A stretch of DNA of 64,000 nucleotides from Magicicada septendecula. Lineage: Eukaryota > Arthropoda > Insecta > Hemiptera > Cicadidae. Positions within the stretch are counted from its first letter, which is position 1; each line of letters opens with the position of its first letter. Below, in pieces: positions 43,181 to 55,400 of this stretch. The notes under the pieces are model-generated. The model did not search any database. It worked only from the letters and a program-made list of their open reading frames with translations, and was not told where the DNA came from. The stretch covers positions 1-64,000 of the forward strand of contig JAWRYS010001475.1 of the NCBI GenBank assembly GCA_034769895.1. The letters run 5' to 3'. The position numbers were made by a program, and so were the translations under genes.

Positions 43181-44135
43181 AAATTGAAAAAATATAGTAA
43201 GCTCATCTTACCAACTTTGATAATTCAGAATATAATTTTAAATGAAGCCCAATAAACAAGGTTGAATATCTCAGAATTTAGATAAATAGTAAGGACCAAT
43301 TACAGTACAGTTTGATAATGTAATTATGAATCAAGCAGATAAACAACTGGGAATAAATTTCCAAATTCTAAACAAAATAAGCACCTCTTATTAAACACAG
43401 TTATGAACTTACTATTGGAATATAAAAGAAAGATGCAACATCCATAAATTAGAAGAAACTATAGTGATATAAAATGAATAAGAAAGGACAAATGTAGACA
43501 GTCGACGATGAAAATGAGACAAGACTAGAAACGAATTTATTGCAAATAACCTATCATGATTGTGAGAGAATCAACAACAACTGAAGATGCAAATACTTGT
43601 TATGTTTTAATTTAAATGAAGATAGTGAATGAAAAATGAAGATTAAGCAGTACTGATAAAGAAGGAAGGAAGATAGTACCAATAGAAAATAAAAAATGTT
43701 ATTAATATCGCCACAAGAAAATAAACATCTGAAAGAATCAATGGAAAGAAATATTTAGATCTGAGAAGTTAGACTGAGTAAACAATCCCAAGAATATATT
43801 ATATTATTTTATTTATTTTAATCGTGAATAGACTAGTGATTATTAAATGTGATTGACTGACGAGATAGCTCCAGCAATCGATATTATTTATGTATTATGT
43901 ATTGTAAGGACAGCGGGGTATTAGGTCAAGAGAGCTCCCCGACTGATTCCAGAATATATGGTGATTAATTTGTTAGGGAAGTAACATGTTCCAGGGATAG
44001 AACACTTATAATTAAAGACAAGTATACCAGATCATAATAAGAATAACAAATGACAATGTGAAAGTTAAGATAATTGATAATTTCAACAAAAAACAATATT
44101 TTATTAAAATGATCAAATTTGGTGGCAGGGTAATA
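43181..44135 (+). other. X 3' internal region, non-coding
   Basis: 43186-43245 is a diverged copy of protease sequence 41877-41940; weaker copies follow near 43265 and 43360. The rest, to the 3' LTR, is A-rich without frames. A short ggtggcagggtaata precedes the LTR as a weak polypurine-like tract. Confidence 0.6.
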
Positions 44136-46951
44136 TGTAACATTACATTTGAACAACATAATATCGTACCTGATTTAATGAAGACTTTGGTTAAGAAGCT
44201 GACAAGGAGAACAATATCTTCCAAGACGATAGTGAAGAGGAACGACTAACAATTTTAGACTGACTAGTAAGACAACTGACCGTACCCAAATTAATGATTA
44301 TGGCTAAGTGATGCAAAACACCTTTAACCCCAACTATGACATGAATTTTCAGTACTGACCAAACAAAGAATTATAAAGACAAACGGTTTATGAACCAGGA
44401 CTATAAAGAAACAAATGGTTTCAGTTAATGTATCATTATATCCAGATAATCAAAATACAAAGTGAGGGATAATAGGCCCAAACATGTAATATTATGTAAG
44501 AGAAATATTAGTAAATAATTAAGTTAATTGATGTAATGAAAATATAAATACACCTGATTATAGATACATGAACCATACAAATAATTGTCACATATAGAGT
44601 TCATAGGGTTGTCCAGTAAACAACAAATTATAACATTGTCACAATAACATTTATAACAAGAGTAAAACCCAGATAAACAGTAAATGTAACAAGATTATTA
44701 GAACTGTGTGGTGAGGTAGAGGAACAGTGTTCACTTTATTGTAATTTTTGTAAGTCAAACATCAGTAAGTATACGGATGTTGAAACCCATATAAATAGTA
44801 AATATGACATAGACAGTGTCAGAATAATGAGTAAATTAGCTGACAAAGGACTAACTAATTAGTATAGAATTTGTTTTGTAAAATGTGCATGTTTTATGTT
44901 AAAGCACAGTGTTATATCATAGTATTTGTGTTGTGTTTTTTGTATGTAACAAGTGATACAGTTAGTTTAAAGGAATGTCAATTTAATGATATTAATTCAA
45001 TTTTTTTTATGTTGTGTTAACAAATATAACAATAGAGCTGATGTTAAACCATGGTAAATTAATTGACCAAGCAGAATGGACTATACAAAGATGTTTTGTT
45101 AAGTGTCAAACACCTATACAGTTTGAGTAGAAAACAGTTATTTGTGCAAGGATTTGGTATAATCATAGCCATGTGGGCATGAATTTAACTATTAGAATAA
45201 TATACCTTTTGTGTTGTTAAAATAACGTTATATGTTAAACCATTTTGATGAGTGTTAGAAGTTAATTTAATTGTTAAAGATGTTAAAACATGGTGATGAA
45301 AGTAATACTATTACATAGGCCAGGTGAAACCAACTTTAGTAAATTTTGAACAATTATATTACAAATTTTGTAAAGCAAATGTGAAAGGGTAGATGTATTT
45401 ATAGGTAATAATGTATACAAGGAATATAGAAACAAAATAACACATATCAAGTTATTTAAGAAAATTCCAAATAACAAAATTGTAACATCCATAGTTCTTA
45501 AGCAAAAATAGGCACGTTTGGTGTCTAAATATAACAAATGTGAAGATCAAAATAATGCTGATAATGGTTTTAAATTCCCATTCAGTATAGAAAAGTTATG
45601 TTAATTTAAAGATTTTGAACAAATTTTAGACTTCGAAATAATGAAAGTATATGACAATGTATATCCGAATTGGCCAACCAGATTCCAAGTTTACCCTTAG
45701 CAACCAGAAATTTCGGATAAATAAAATGAGACTTCTTTGACAACGATCTTAGCAGATAGACGCGTTTTTAAATCGTCTTACATTATGTGTTATAAAGTGT
45801 GAAAAAACTATACAACTAGATAAATACAGTTAGAGGTACACTACACGAACTTTTTGCAATAACAGAAGAATACCCATTACATGAAATAAAGGACATAATA
45901 ACCAGGAAGAAGATTTGAAGTGGACGAGGGACGAGAAGGAAGATCTGAAGTGTACGTGGGCCCTATCTTCAACCAAGAAGAGTACAAGAAGAGGATTTGG
46001 TGATCTGACATCTCATTATGTCGTACTTCAACACACACATTTGTATACACGTATTTTAAGTAATAATCAATTAAACTACAGACACCATATAACACAAACA
46101 CTAAAAAACAATCACTAATAACACCATATAAGACTAACACCTTTTTAAACACAACAAGAACTTTTAATTTACATAATAACTATCAAAGCCTGAACTGGAC
46201 ATAACCTTTTTAAAACTGGTAACCACTATACAATTTCTGTATGCACGTATCACTCTAACGTTGTAATATCCTGTAATTGTAAACTTGTATTTTGATTAAT
46301 AGTGTAATATTTTGTTTAATTAATAATCCCCGAACCATATACGACCTGAGATAATTAATATTTTTATTTAAAAACGTTAACAAAAAGCATTGTTTTGGTC
46401 TCAAAGAAATACTAAACGTTTGGCTACTGCTGCCAACTGGTAAAGGAAGAATTATAGTTTGGGCTACAATTGTGATTATCCTGTTTAAATTTATTAAAAC
46501 AGTCAACCAGTGTTTTTTCCGAATAAAGGATTCCACAAGGATATATGTTTGATAGTATTTGTGTGTCGTTATTATTGCTGTTACATTTAGTAAATAGAAT
46601 TCACAGATTGCAACGGACCCGACAGTTGGCATCGTTGAGTGACGTCACGGAAGAGAAGCAGCATAGTGGGAGTAAGCGGCAATTTACAAAAACCATTCGC
46701 CGTTCAACATAACATATTTATAATTACACATCGACGACTCCAGTGCGAGTTTGTCGCTACATTATTTATCCATATTACAAGTTGACATTTCTAACGGACG
46801 GTGTAATTCAAGTGCACACGACATATATACCAGTAACCTATTCACAATAACATTCTACGTAACGAAATATTCTTGTCGTCACAAGCTGACGAACCTGAAG
46901 TGAGGCTAACATTTAAATAACACAGCTCACTTCAATACTCTTATCGTTACA
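44136..46951 (+). repeat. X 3' LTR, uninterrupted
   Basis: 2816 bp; shows the empty target site of element Y at 45538-45541 (ATGT). Unusually long for a Gypsy-type LTR. No coding frame with known similarity. Confidence 0.95.
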
Positions 46952-46974
46952 ATATATATATATATATATATATA
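46952..46974 (+). repeat. (TA)n tract after X
   Basis: Downstream half of the TA target in which X inserted. Because the target is itself a TA repeat, the target duplication cannot be measured. Confidence 0.85.
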
Positions 46975-47890
46975 TACACTTAGCGCCGCATAATTTCTTC
47001 ATCACACCCCAATTTTTACCCAGGGTATCTAAAACAAATTTGACGAACTTGTATAAGTACATTTGTAGGTGATGAATTTACCTTGACCAAGTTATGGTGT
47101 GTCAGCGTACGAAAAACTTATACAAATTTTTATACATCGTATTTTTGCTGTACGCTGAAGCATCACAACTTGTTCGATATATACAAATGTATATAATGAA
47201 ATATGGGTAGTTAGTCGGCCATATTGGCATTCGTAATAATTATTCTATAAAATTTTTAACATGCGTAAAAAAGACAGACACTACAGAGGGAAGTGTGTTT
47301 TTATTCTGTTTAGTTGGTATAACGAAATATTGGGACCGGCCATTAGTTTAGTTGTTGACCGGCTATTAGTTTAGTTGGCGCTGTGAGGTAATTTGTTTTC
47401 GTTTGTTAAGGTGTATGGGACAGAATTTTGTTGTTCGTATTGTAGTGTTTGCGATTGCAAGTCGAAGTAAAAATATGTTACTATAGTAAAGATGTTGGAG
47501 GCGCTAGGAATAATAATGAAATGTAAGATGATCATTTATTTAGTGTATGTTGTCCGTTGTTTGTAGCAAATTAGCTGTGTTAGGTTATGTATGAATGTCT
47601 AGATTCCTTTGTCTAGATTACTTTGTTTAGATTATGTGTAGTGAACTATACATAATATCACTGTGTTCTGTCCAAAATTTAATAATGGAGCAAATTAATT
47701 TAATAATGGAGCATTCTAATTTAATTAATACAACATACCTAGGCTAACACCATGCGTTCTTATGGGAGTAAAAATTTAATTTTTTGTCATCTCTAATATA
47801 TTATTCTATTAAATGTATAACATGTGTGCAAAAGACAGACACTAGAGGGAAGTGTGTTTATACCATGTGTTTACTCTGTTTAGTTAGTGC
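46975..47890. repeat. duplicated upstream region of spliced gene, first unit
   Basis: About 47240-47760 is repeated at about 47800-48330 (period about 560). Shared pieces: agacagacacta.agagggaagtgtgttt; tgtatgggacag; aaagatgttgga; and gtaagatgatcatttattta at 47525 and 48142. The first unit contains a decayed copy of exon 1 without an intact ATG frame. Confidence 0.75.
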
Positions 47891-48060
47891 AATGAAAAAA
47901 AGGCGCCAACCAATAATTTTAGTTCGCGCTTTGTTCAGTGTTCAGTGTGTCCACGGTAATAGGTAAGGTGTGTGTGCAATGAAAAAAAGGCGCCAACCAA
48001 TAGTTTTAATTCGCGCTTAATTCAGTGTGTCCGCGGTAATAAGTAAGGTGTATGGGACAG
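47891..48060 (+). promoter_or_regulatory. putative promoter with duplicated E2F-like and CCAAT boxes
   Basis: GGCGCCAACCAAT occurs at 47902-47914 and again at 47989-48001 inside an 87 bp tandem duplication (gcaatgaaaaaaaggcgcc..ttcgcgctt..ggtaat). GGCGCCAA resembles an E2F site and is joined to a CCAAT box; both are about 90-190 bases before the ATG of the spliced gene. No clear TATA box. Confidence 0.45.
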
Positions 48061-48089
48061 TATTATTTTGTTGGATTGAAGTGTTTGCG

Positions 48090-49352
48090 ATGGCTAGTCG
48101 GAGCAGAAAGATGTTGGAAGCCCTTGGGATAAAAATTAAAGGTAAGATGATCATTTATTTAGTGTATGTTGTCCGTTATTTGTAGCATATTAGGTGTTAC
48201 GTTAGGTTATGTATGCATGTCTAGATTACTTTGTCGAACACGTATCTGTTATAGAACCAACTATGCCTAATATCACTGTGTTCTGCCCAAAATTTAATAA
48301 TTGAGCAAGTTAGCATTCTAATTTAATTAATACAATTTTATTTTTTCATTATTAGCGGGCCAATTTATACAAAAACAAAAATTCTGGAGTTTTGTATTGT
48401 AGTAATAAGTCTATTCGTAATAATAATAATAATAATTCATATTTAGGTAATTATGCTCGATCCGGATTATGCTCAAATTGCGGTGAAATATTTCTTTTCC
48501 TATTCTTCTATACTATATAAGCACGAAAAAAATTATTTTAAACGGCGGTCGAACCTATTTACGGAGAAAAAAAATTAAATAGTTACTCACATAAGAACGC
48601 ATGCAATAGCCGGTGAACCCCATTTTCAGACTGTGAATGTGTACACCGGAACAGGACGGCGCGTGACGTCACCGCTTGTACATCAGCTGTCGCTGCAAAT
48701 TGGCCTTTGAGATGTATATAATTCTTGCAAAAATGAAGGCGAACCATTTTCCAAACATTTACAAGCGAGTTGGATGAAAAGCGAGTTGAGCCGATGCCTG
48801 CCGGTTAGGTTCGGAGAGGCGGCCCGAAGGGCCGCGGGATATAGTTCATTGTTCAGATAATTCTTGCAAAAATTAAGGCGAACCGCAAAAATTGGACTGT
48901 ATGAAAAGCGAGTTGAGTCAATTGCTGAAATCCGGACAAATTTTTCCAAACGCCAAAAATTACCAAAGGCTGATGTAATGCTGACTTATCATTGGTACTT
49001 AGAAAACTATCAACGGCTGGGTTCAAAATTTTGTAATCTCGCCTTTGTAATTGGTTAAGACAAAACAGCGGTTTCACCGTTGAGAATAAACGCGCGAATT
49101 TCACCATAAGTTGCATATTGCATAGTGTGTACTGTCGCCGCGTTAGGTAGTCTGGTGCGTGAATGTTTTTGTGATTATTATTATTATTCAGTGCTTTAGT
49201 TTGTGTTTGTATGGTGTTATTAATTATGGTTTAATTATTTCTGTTGTTTACTATAGCTGTAACATTATAAATTTTAGGTAATACCTAACATTTTTGGTTT
49301 TTATTCACACAATGGCCTGCTTAGCTATTCCTTGCGAGAAGAAGCCAGATGA

Positions 49353-49426
<74 letters not shown>

Positions 49427-52400
49427 TATTCAAATTGCCGTGAAATATTTCTTTTTCTATTCTTCTATACTATATAAACACGAGAAAAATAATTTTAAAC
49501 GATGGTCGAACCTATTTACGAAGAAAAAAAATTAAATAATTTCTCCCATAAGGCGCCAAAAAACGCTACGTTATTTGCCGCGTAAACTTAGGAAGTACAG
49601 CGCTGAGTACTCTGCGCAATGACGTCATAACTCGTCATTCGCTGTGTAACTGTGCGCCGTTTCTTAGATAACATGGCGGTCATTCACTTTACATGCGCGC
49701 TTATGGGAGTAATTATTTAATTTTTTTTCTCCGTAAATAGGTTCGACCGCCGTTTAAAATTATTTTTCTCGTGTTTATATAGTATAGAAGAATAGGAAAA
49801 GAAATATTTCACCGCAATTTGAGCATAATCCGGATCGAGCATAATTACCCATATTTATTTAATGGACCTGTTGCTTGATGAATAAACTAGTGTTTGTCAC
49901 GGAGTTTTAGGGTAAATAGAATTGCCATAATAAATTTAATACAGTAGGCCTATTGTTTTGATTGTGAAACAAAAATCATTTGCTTGATGTTTTAATTCAG
50001 TTCACTTATCCCCAATAAGTAAAAACCTTTACAAAGGTGCATAAGGTATTATCATTTGCTTTAAAAAATTGAATTCCAAAATAATACAAAGACTATTTAA
50101 ATTAGATTTGTTCCTTTACTGCATTAATAAAACCTGTCATTTACGCGTCACCTTCGCTATACGTTAGACCTCACAATTATGCTACATAAATATCAAACAC
50201 ACTTAGTGTTCCGAGTTGTTAATATAATAGTGGTATAAATATCAGGTTACTAAACCTTTACACAGAATAATTTTATTAGATGCATTGTTGTAAAACTTTA
50301 ATATTGTAATTCCTGCTTTGAAAAGTGCAGGGTAAAACAGAAAGATCAAAATATCAGAATAATAATATTTGAATAGAAATCATAGATTCTTTGTGGTATA
50401 CAAGAACATGAGTATTTATTGTATTGTATGCAAGTTGGATGTCATAACATGAAATTATCAGTTAAGGATAGTTCAGTGTTTAGATAAGACTTTGATTCTA
50501 TAACCCTAGGACTAGGAATAAACTTCCAGTTAGTTTTGTGCTGATGTATTATTAACAACAGCAAAGTTCCTGTGATAATAGAACTGATTTCGCTGAAAGA
50601 TTTATTATGTTAACAAAACTAGCAGGGCATTAGCCGATTAACTTACAGCGGAATAGCCTGTAAGCCTAACCTAACTCTGAAATAAAATGAATTACTTTTA
50701 GGAAAAAATCAAAATTTGTTTGTGTTATGTAGGCTTGGGTGTTAAGTATAATAGGCTAAGTTCTTTATCACAGTAAATTGTCTTTAGCTCCAGATACTTG
50801 CATGTCTACATCAATTGTCATATTTTACTTTTCAGATGACTGTGAAAGTAGGCCTAGACCTAGCAGACTTACAGCAAAAAAAGGTACATATAGTTTTAAT
50901 TGTTATTTATATTCAGTGTATAAAAGCACCCCTTAACTCTAATCAACTAAAAATATAAAATTAATTAACCCATTTTTGAAAAAGACCCTGTGAGGGAACT
51001 GACTCCAGTTAAATGAAATATGTATTCTGTATTAAATGCTTATTCTGTATAAATATCAAGTTACTGATACCTTTACACAGAATAATTTTATTTAGATTAA
51101 GTCTGGCCTATGATAATATAACTGATTTAGCTAAACTTACAGCGGATTAGCCTGTAAGCCTAACCTAACTCTGAAATAAAATTAATTACTTTTAGAAAAA
51201 GATCAAAAGTTTATAGGCCTGGGTGTTAAGTATAATAGACTAAGTTCTGTATCACAGTTGAATTATCTTTAGCTCCAGAACTTACACCAATAGTGCATGT
51301 CTACATATATTTTCATACTTTACTTTCATATTTGACTGGGAACGTAGTAAGTTCAGTGTTAATTTATTCATGTTACCTTATATTTGGTGTATAAAATCAC
51401 CCCTTAAACTCTAGTTAACTTAAAACTAAGATTAATTAACTGATTTTAAAAAAAAGTCCCTGTGAGGGCACTGACTGCAATATAATTAAATAATTTTCTT
51501 TATTATAGATACTCCTGTAAGTCTGACAATTATTTTGTCTACTCTAAAAAAATCCATTTATTACTTCTTTTATGGTGATTCATGTATGAACATTACATAA
51601 TTGTATTTTTCTTACAGATGTATTTTGTGAAAATCTTCATCGTTTTTTAAACGATTGCAAATATTATACAAAACCTGATATACCACACACACAAGTTTCT
51701 GATGTGACTGATCAAGAGTTGGTAAGTTTGAGTGGTAGATTAGGCCTGAAATTTATGCTAAATTTTGTTCGTAAATTCTGCCTAAATTTTTTGCCAGTAA
51801 CTTAATCTATGCCTTTGATATGAAGTATAAAATGTCTGAAGACAAGTACTAAGCCTTGAGTTCCTACTGAGTACACCCATTAGCCTATAGAAACATTAGC
51901 TAGACTGCATACGTTTTCAATTGTAAAAATGAAATAGGCCTACCTATATTTGTGTAATGTATCCAATTTGTAAGTCATTTTATTCGTAAAATTAGGTCCT
52001 ACCTAACACAAGATGGTAGGCCTTACCATAATATATTTAATTTGTACTCTGCTCGTATTTAACTAGTTACATATTTTATTTTATTCTTCAGTCCCGCTAT
52101 ATTACTCTAAATATACTTTCAAATTCAGGATTTTTCAGAGAAACGTAATTAATTAAATAAGATATGACTTAATAAGTTAAGGTTAATTTTAACACTCAAT
52201 ATAACAAAATTTATAATATAGGCCTATGGCTACTGTAATACGGAAGCAAACTGTTGTAATATTTTGTACACATAGTTACTTTCATAACATCGAGTCCATT
52301 AAATTGTAATTTATTTGACATCAAAATTTTATTTTAACACAGCTCTGCTTTAAAAATTAAGGACTAACATTTGTCAGGTAAAAGAAAAAGTGAAAAGAGA

Positions 52401-55400
52401 ATTTGAACTGTGACTTCTTTAATTTTTGAGTTAAACAGCTTTTTAATCTCGATTAAATTTTTTAATAAAATTGTGCTGTTTTTAAATTTTATAATATTAA
52501 CTTGCAGACAGAAAAGGTTTTGCTGGTAACTAAAGAAAGCATCGTTCTTTTATCTTATGTAAAATTTATTATTGCATGCAAGTCTGAATAAAGCTCACTA
52601 AATTAAAATTATCACTGCTTACAGCAGGTTCTTAAACCCGATAATTGATGTAGGCCTATAGTTATTTTTATTTATTGTCTTATCTGAGTGACAGGGCAAA
52701 TCAGGGGAACAGATATTTTAATAACTGTAATAAGTTCAACCTTTGGGGAACCTCTTTTAACCAACATGCATAACAACATGACACAACTCTAAACAAACGC
52801 TAAGTGTCTGGTGGCAGTAGACAAAGCGAGTTGCATAATCATCTACGACTCAGGAAAAAACTGTGTAATAACTCTCAGTCAACGTCAAAATCCAGACTTA
52901 TAACAAAGTGCTCGCGAGCAAGTTACGTTGGCCGACAAAATATTAGTTCAAATGAGTTAAAACAATAGTGTAATCTACAGAAAGGGGACAGTCAAAGCTA
53001 GCGTCAAAATTTTAACATTTTAAACCTATTTTCGGAGTGTATGGTGAACACAGTGACTCAACCGTGATGGCAAAATAACTGGACGAGGTCTTCAAGAAGG
53101 ATGAGTACAAAAAATAACTGTTAACCAATTTCCCACTTAAAATTATTAACATCATTTAAATTCACTTACAGAAGTAAGTATAGTTGCTTAATCCTATGTT
53201 CTGTCCTAAAAACTTGGATTGTTATTAATGGACATTTAATTATGTGAATGTAATGGTAAATACCGGACTGAATAATGAAATGATTTTGTGGTATACCGAT
53301 TTTGTTAAAAAATGACATTGGACGACGTAAATTGTATATAATTTTGTAATGTTGTCACTTTCTTATTATAATTGTATAGTATTTTAGGTAACCAACGTGT
53401 GTAGTAGTGATTGATTTCATAATAATAATAATGTTTCATTTGACACAATTCTCATCAATGCTGATATTGCGCTGATATATATATTTTTTTCTATTCTTCT
53501 ATGTTATATAAACACGAGAAAAATAATTTTAAACGGCGGTCGAACCTATTTACGGAGACAAAAAATTAAATTTTTACTCCCATAAGAACGCATGCAATGG
53601 TGAATGAGCGCCATATTGACTGTGTAGACGGTGAGAAATGTCATAATTATCCAATTTTTCCTCAATGTAATTCAATTGCCTACAACGCAAAGCATTATAT
53701 TTCGGACTCGTGGGTGGCCGGCTCACCGCACATGCTTTAGTCTCCGACGCCTCCGAGGTTACTAATAATAAACTCGCGGTGGGCTCAACGCAAAGCTTTA
53801 AACCGCCGTTTGGGCTCAACGCAATTTTGAACATGTAAGAATCATGTAAATGTTGTTTTGATAAAGCGTCACGCGTCAACAACAGCTGGACCTATGTCAT
53901 TTCTCACCGTCTACACAGTCATGTAATTATGAAATTTTTATAATGAAATGAAATTAAATTGAGATAAAATGTTTAAAGAATAGTAATCATGGTACTAAGT
54001 TTGACAATTTCGATATGAAGGTTATAATAGATGGTAAATGAATTTTGTAATGAAATTGAATCAATAAGAGAGGATTTAATTAATGTAAAATGTTTTACAT
54101 AATATAATTAAATTAATTTTAAATAGTTTAATTAATGTAAAAGATTGAAATATGGGTAATAAATTTGAATAATTTATTTTGATGTGAAATGTATAATAGA
54201 TGGTAAATGATTAAAAGCTTCTGATTAAAATGTTTTAATAGAAATTCATAGTTAAAATTATAATGTAACAATTCAGGAGCTTGGAGGAGCAAGGGCGAAT
54301 ATGAAAATCATGGTGTTGGGAAATCGTGTTTAAAGTTTGTGAATACTCTTAGGATAGAAAGGGCGAATATGTATTTCAGTATTATAGAACATAGATTCCG
54401 ATTATTTTACATTATTATTTATAAATAATTAACGATAAAATAAAATTACAAATAATTTGGTTAAAGTTTAAGTAAAAATCATCAAATAATAATAAAACTA
54501 ATTACAAATAATAATGTAAATATCGGTATGGAGAACCATACATGACTTCCATGTTCTAATGTTTATATTTAAAATCATTTACTTGAATTCGGTTCGATAA
54601 TTTCTAACAAGTTATGTGTGTTCCTTGTAAATCGTGTTTTATGTTTGACAAATTGAAGGATGTTTTATGTATGATTTTCTTTTCAGGATACTTTATTTAT
54701 CAGAATTAAGTACTTCACTCTTGTTAAAATGTAAACCGTTGCAGGTAAACTACCCCTCTCCCTTAACCGATTTTCACCAAAATCAATAGGCCTTGAGTCC
54801 TATACAACTCGGGTGCATATGCAAAAATTATTTGTATTTTTTATTTATTATTTTATATTATTTATTTGGTTCTGTTTGAATTTTCGACAGTTATCGTTCG
54901 CCATAGAAAAAATTCTACATACAGACGCTTTTCGGAAAATGACTTTTCTTCATGTTTTGAGGGTAGTACAATCAGAATCAGCCTTTATCTCGAACATGAT
55001 TTTTTCGCGATCACCATACTTCCATTTCCTTATGAAACACGGAAGTAAAAAACAGGTTAAGACTAAACAACATTGCTATCTTTAACCTGTTTGAAAAACG
55101 TGTGATAACATCCTGAAATTAATCCCAATAAAATTAACTAAAATAACACGATAAAAATAGGCGTTATTGAAACATTATTTAGGAGATACTTATTGACTGA
55201 ATTGATTTTCCTATATTTCATATATCAAACATATACGCAAATGCTGTATAATAAAACTGTTTGTATGTTTAAATAAAAATTTATTCGATTCTGTTTGAAT
55301 TTACGGCAGTTATCGTTCATGAAAAAATTTCTCTTGTTACAACATAAAATGTTGCAGGTAAACTACCCCTTTCCCTTAACCGATCTTAACCAAAATCAAC

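Larger units (their letters stand above)
30831..46951 (+). mobile_element. LTR element X: large, non-autonomous, hosting element Y
   Basis: The 5' LTR is split by element Y into 30831-32237 and 38082-39491; the 3' LTR is 44136-46951 (2816 bp). LTR ends are TGTAAC and GTTACA. A Gypsy-like primer-binding site (TGGCGCACCAACGTG) starts at 39495. The internal part (39492-44135) has gag and protease but no RT, RNase H or integrase, and a 90 bp tandem array in their place. I count about 20 differences between the LTRs. It must rely on a helper element for reverse transcription and integration. Confidence 0.92.
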
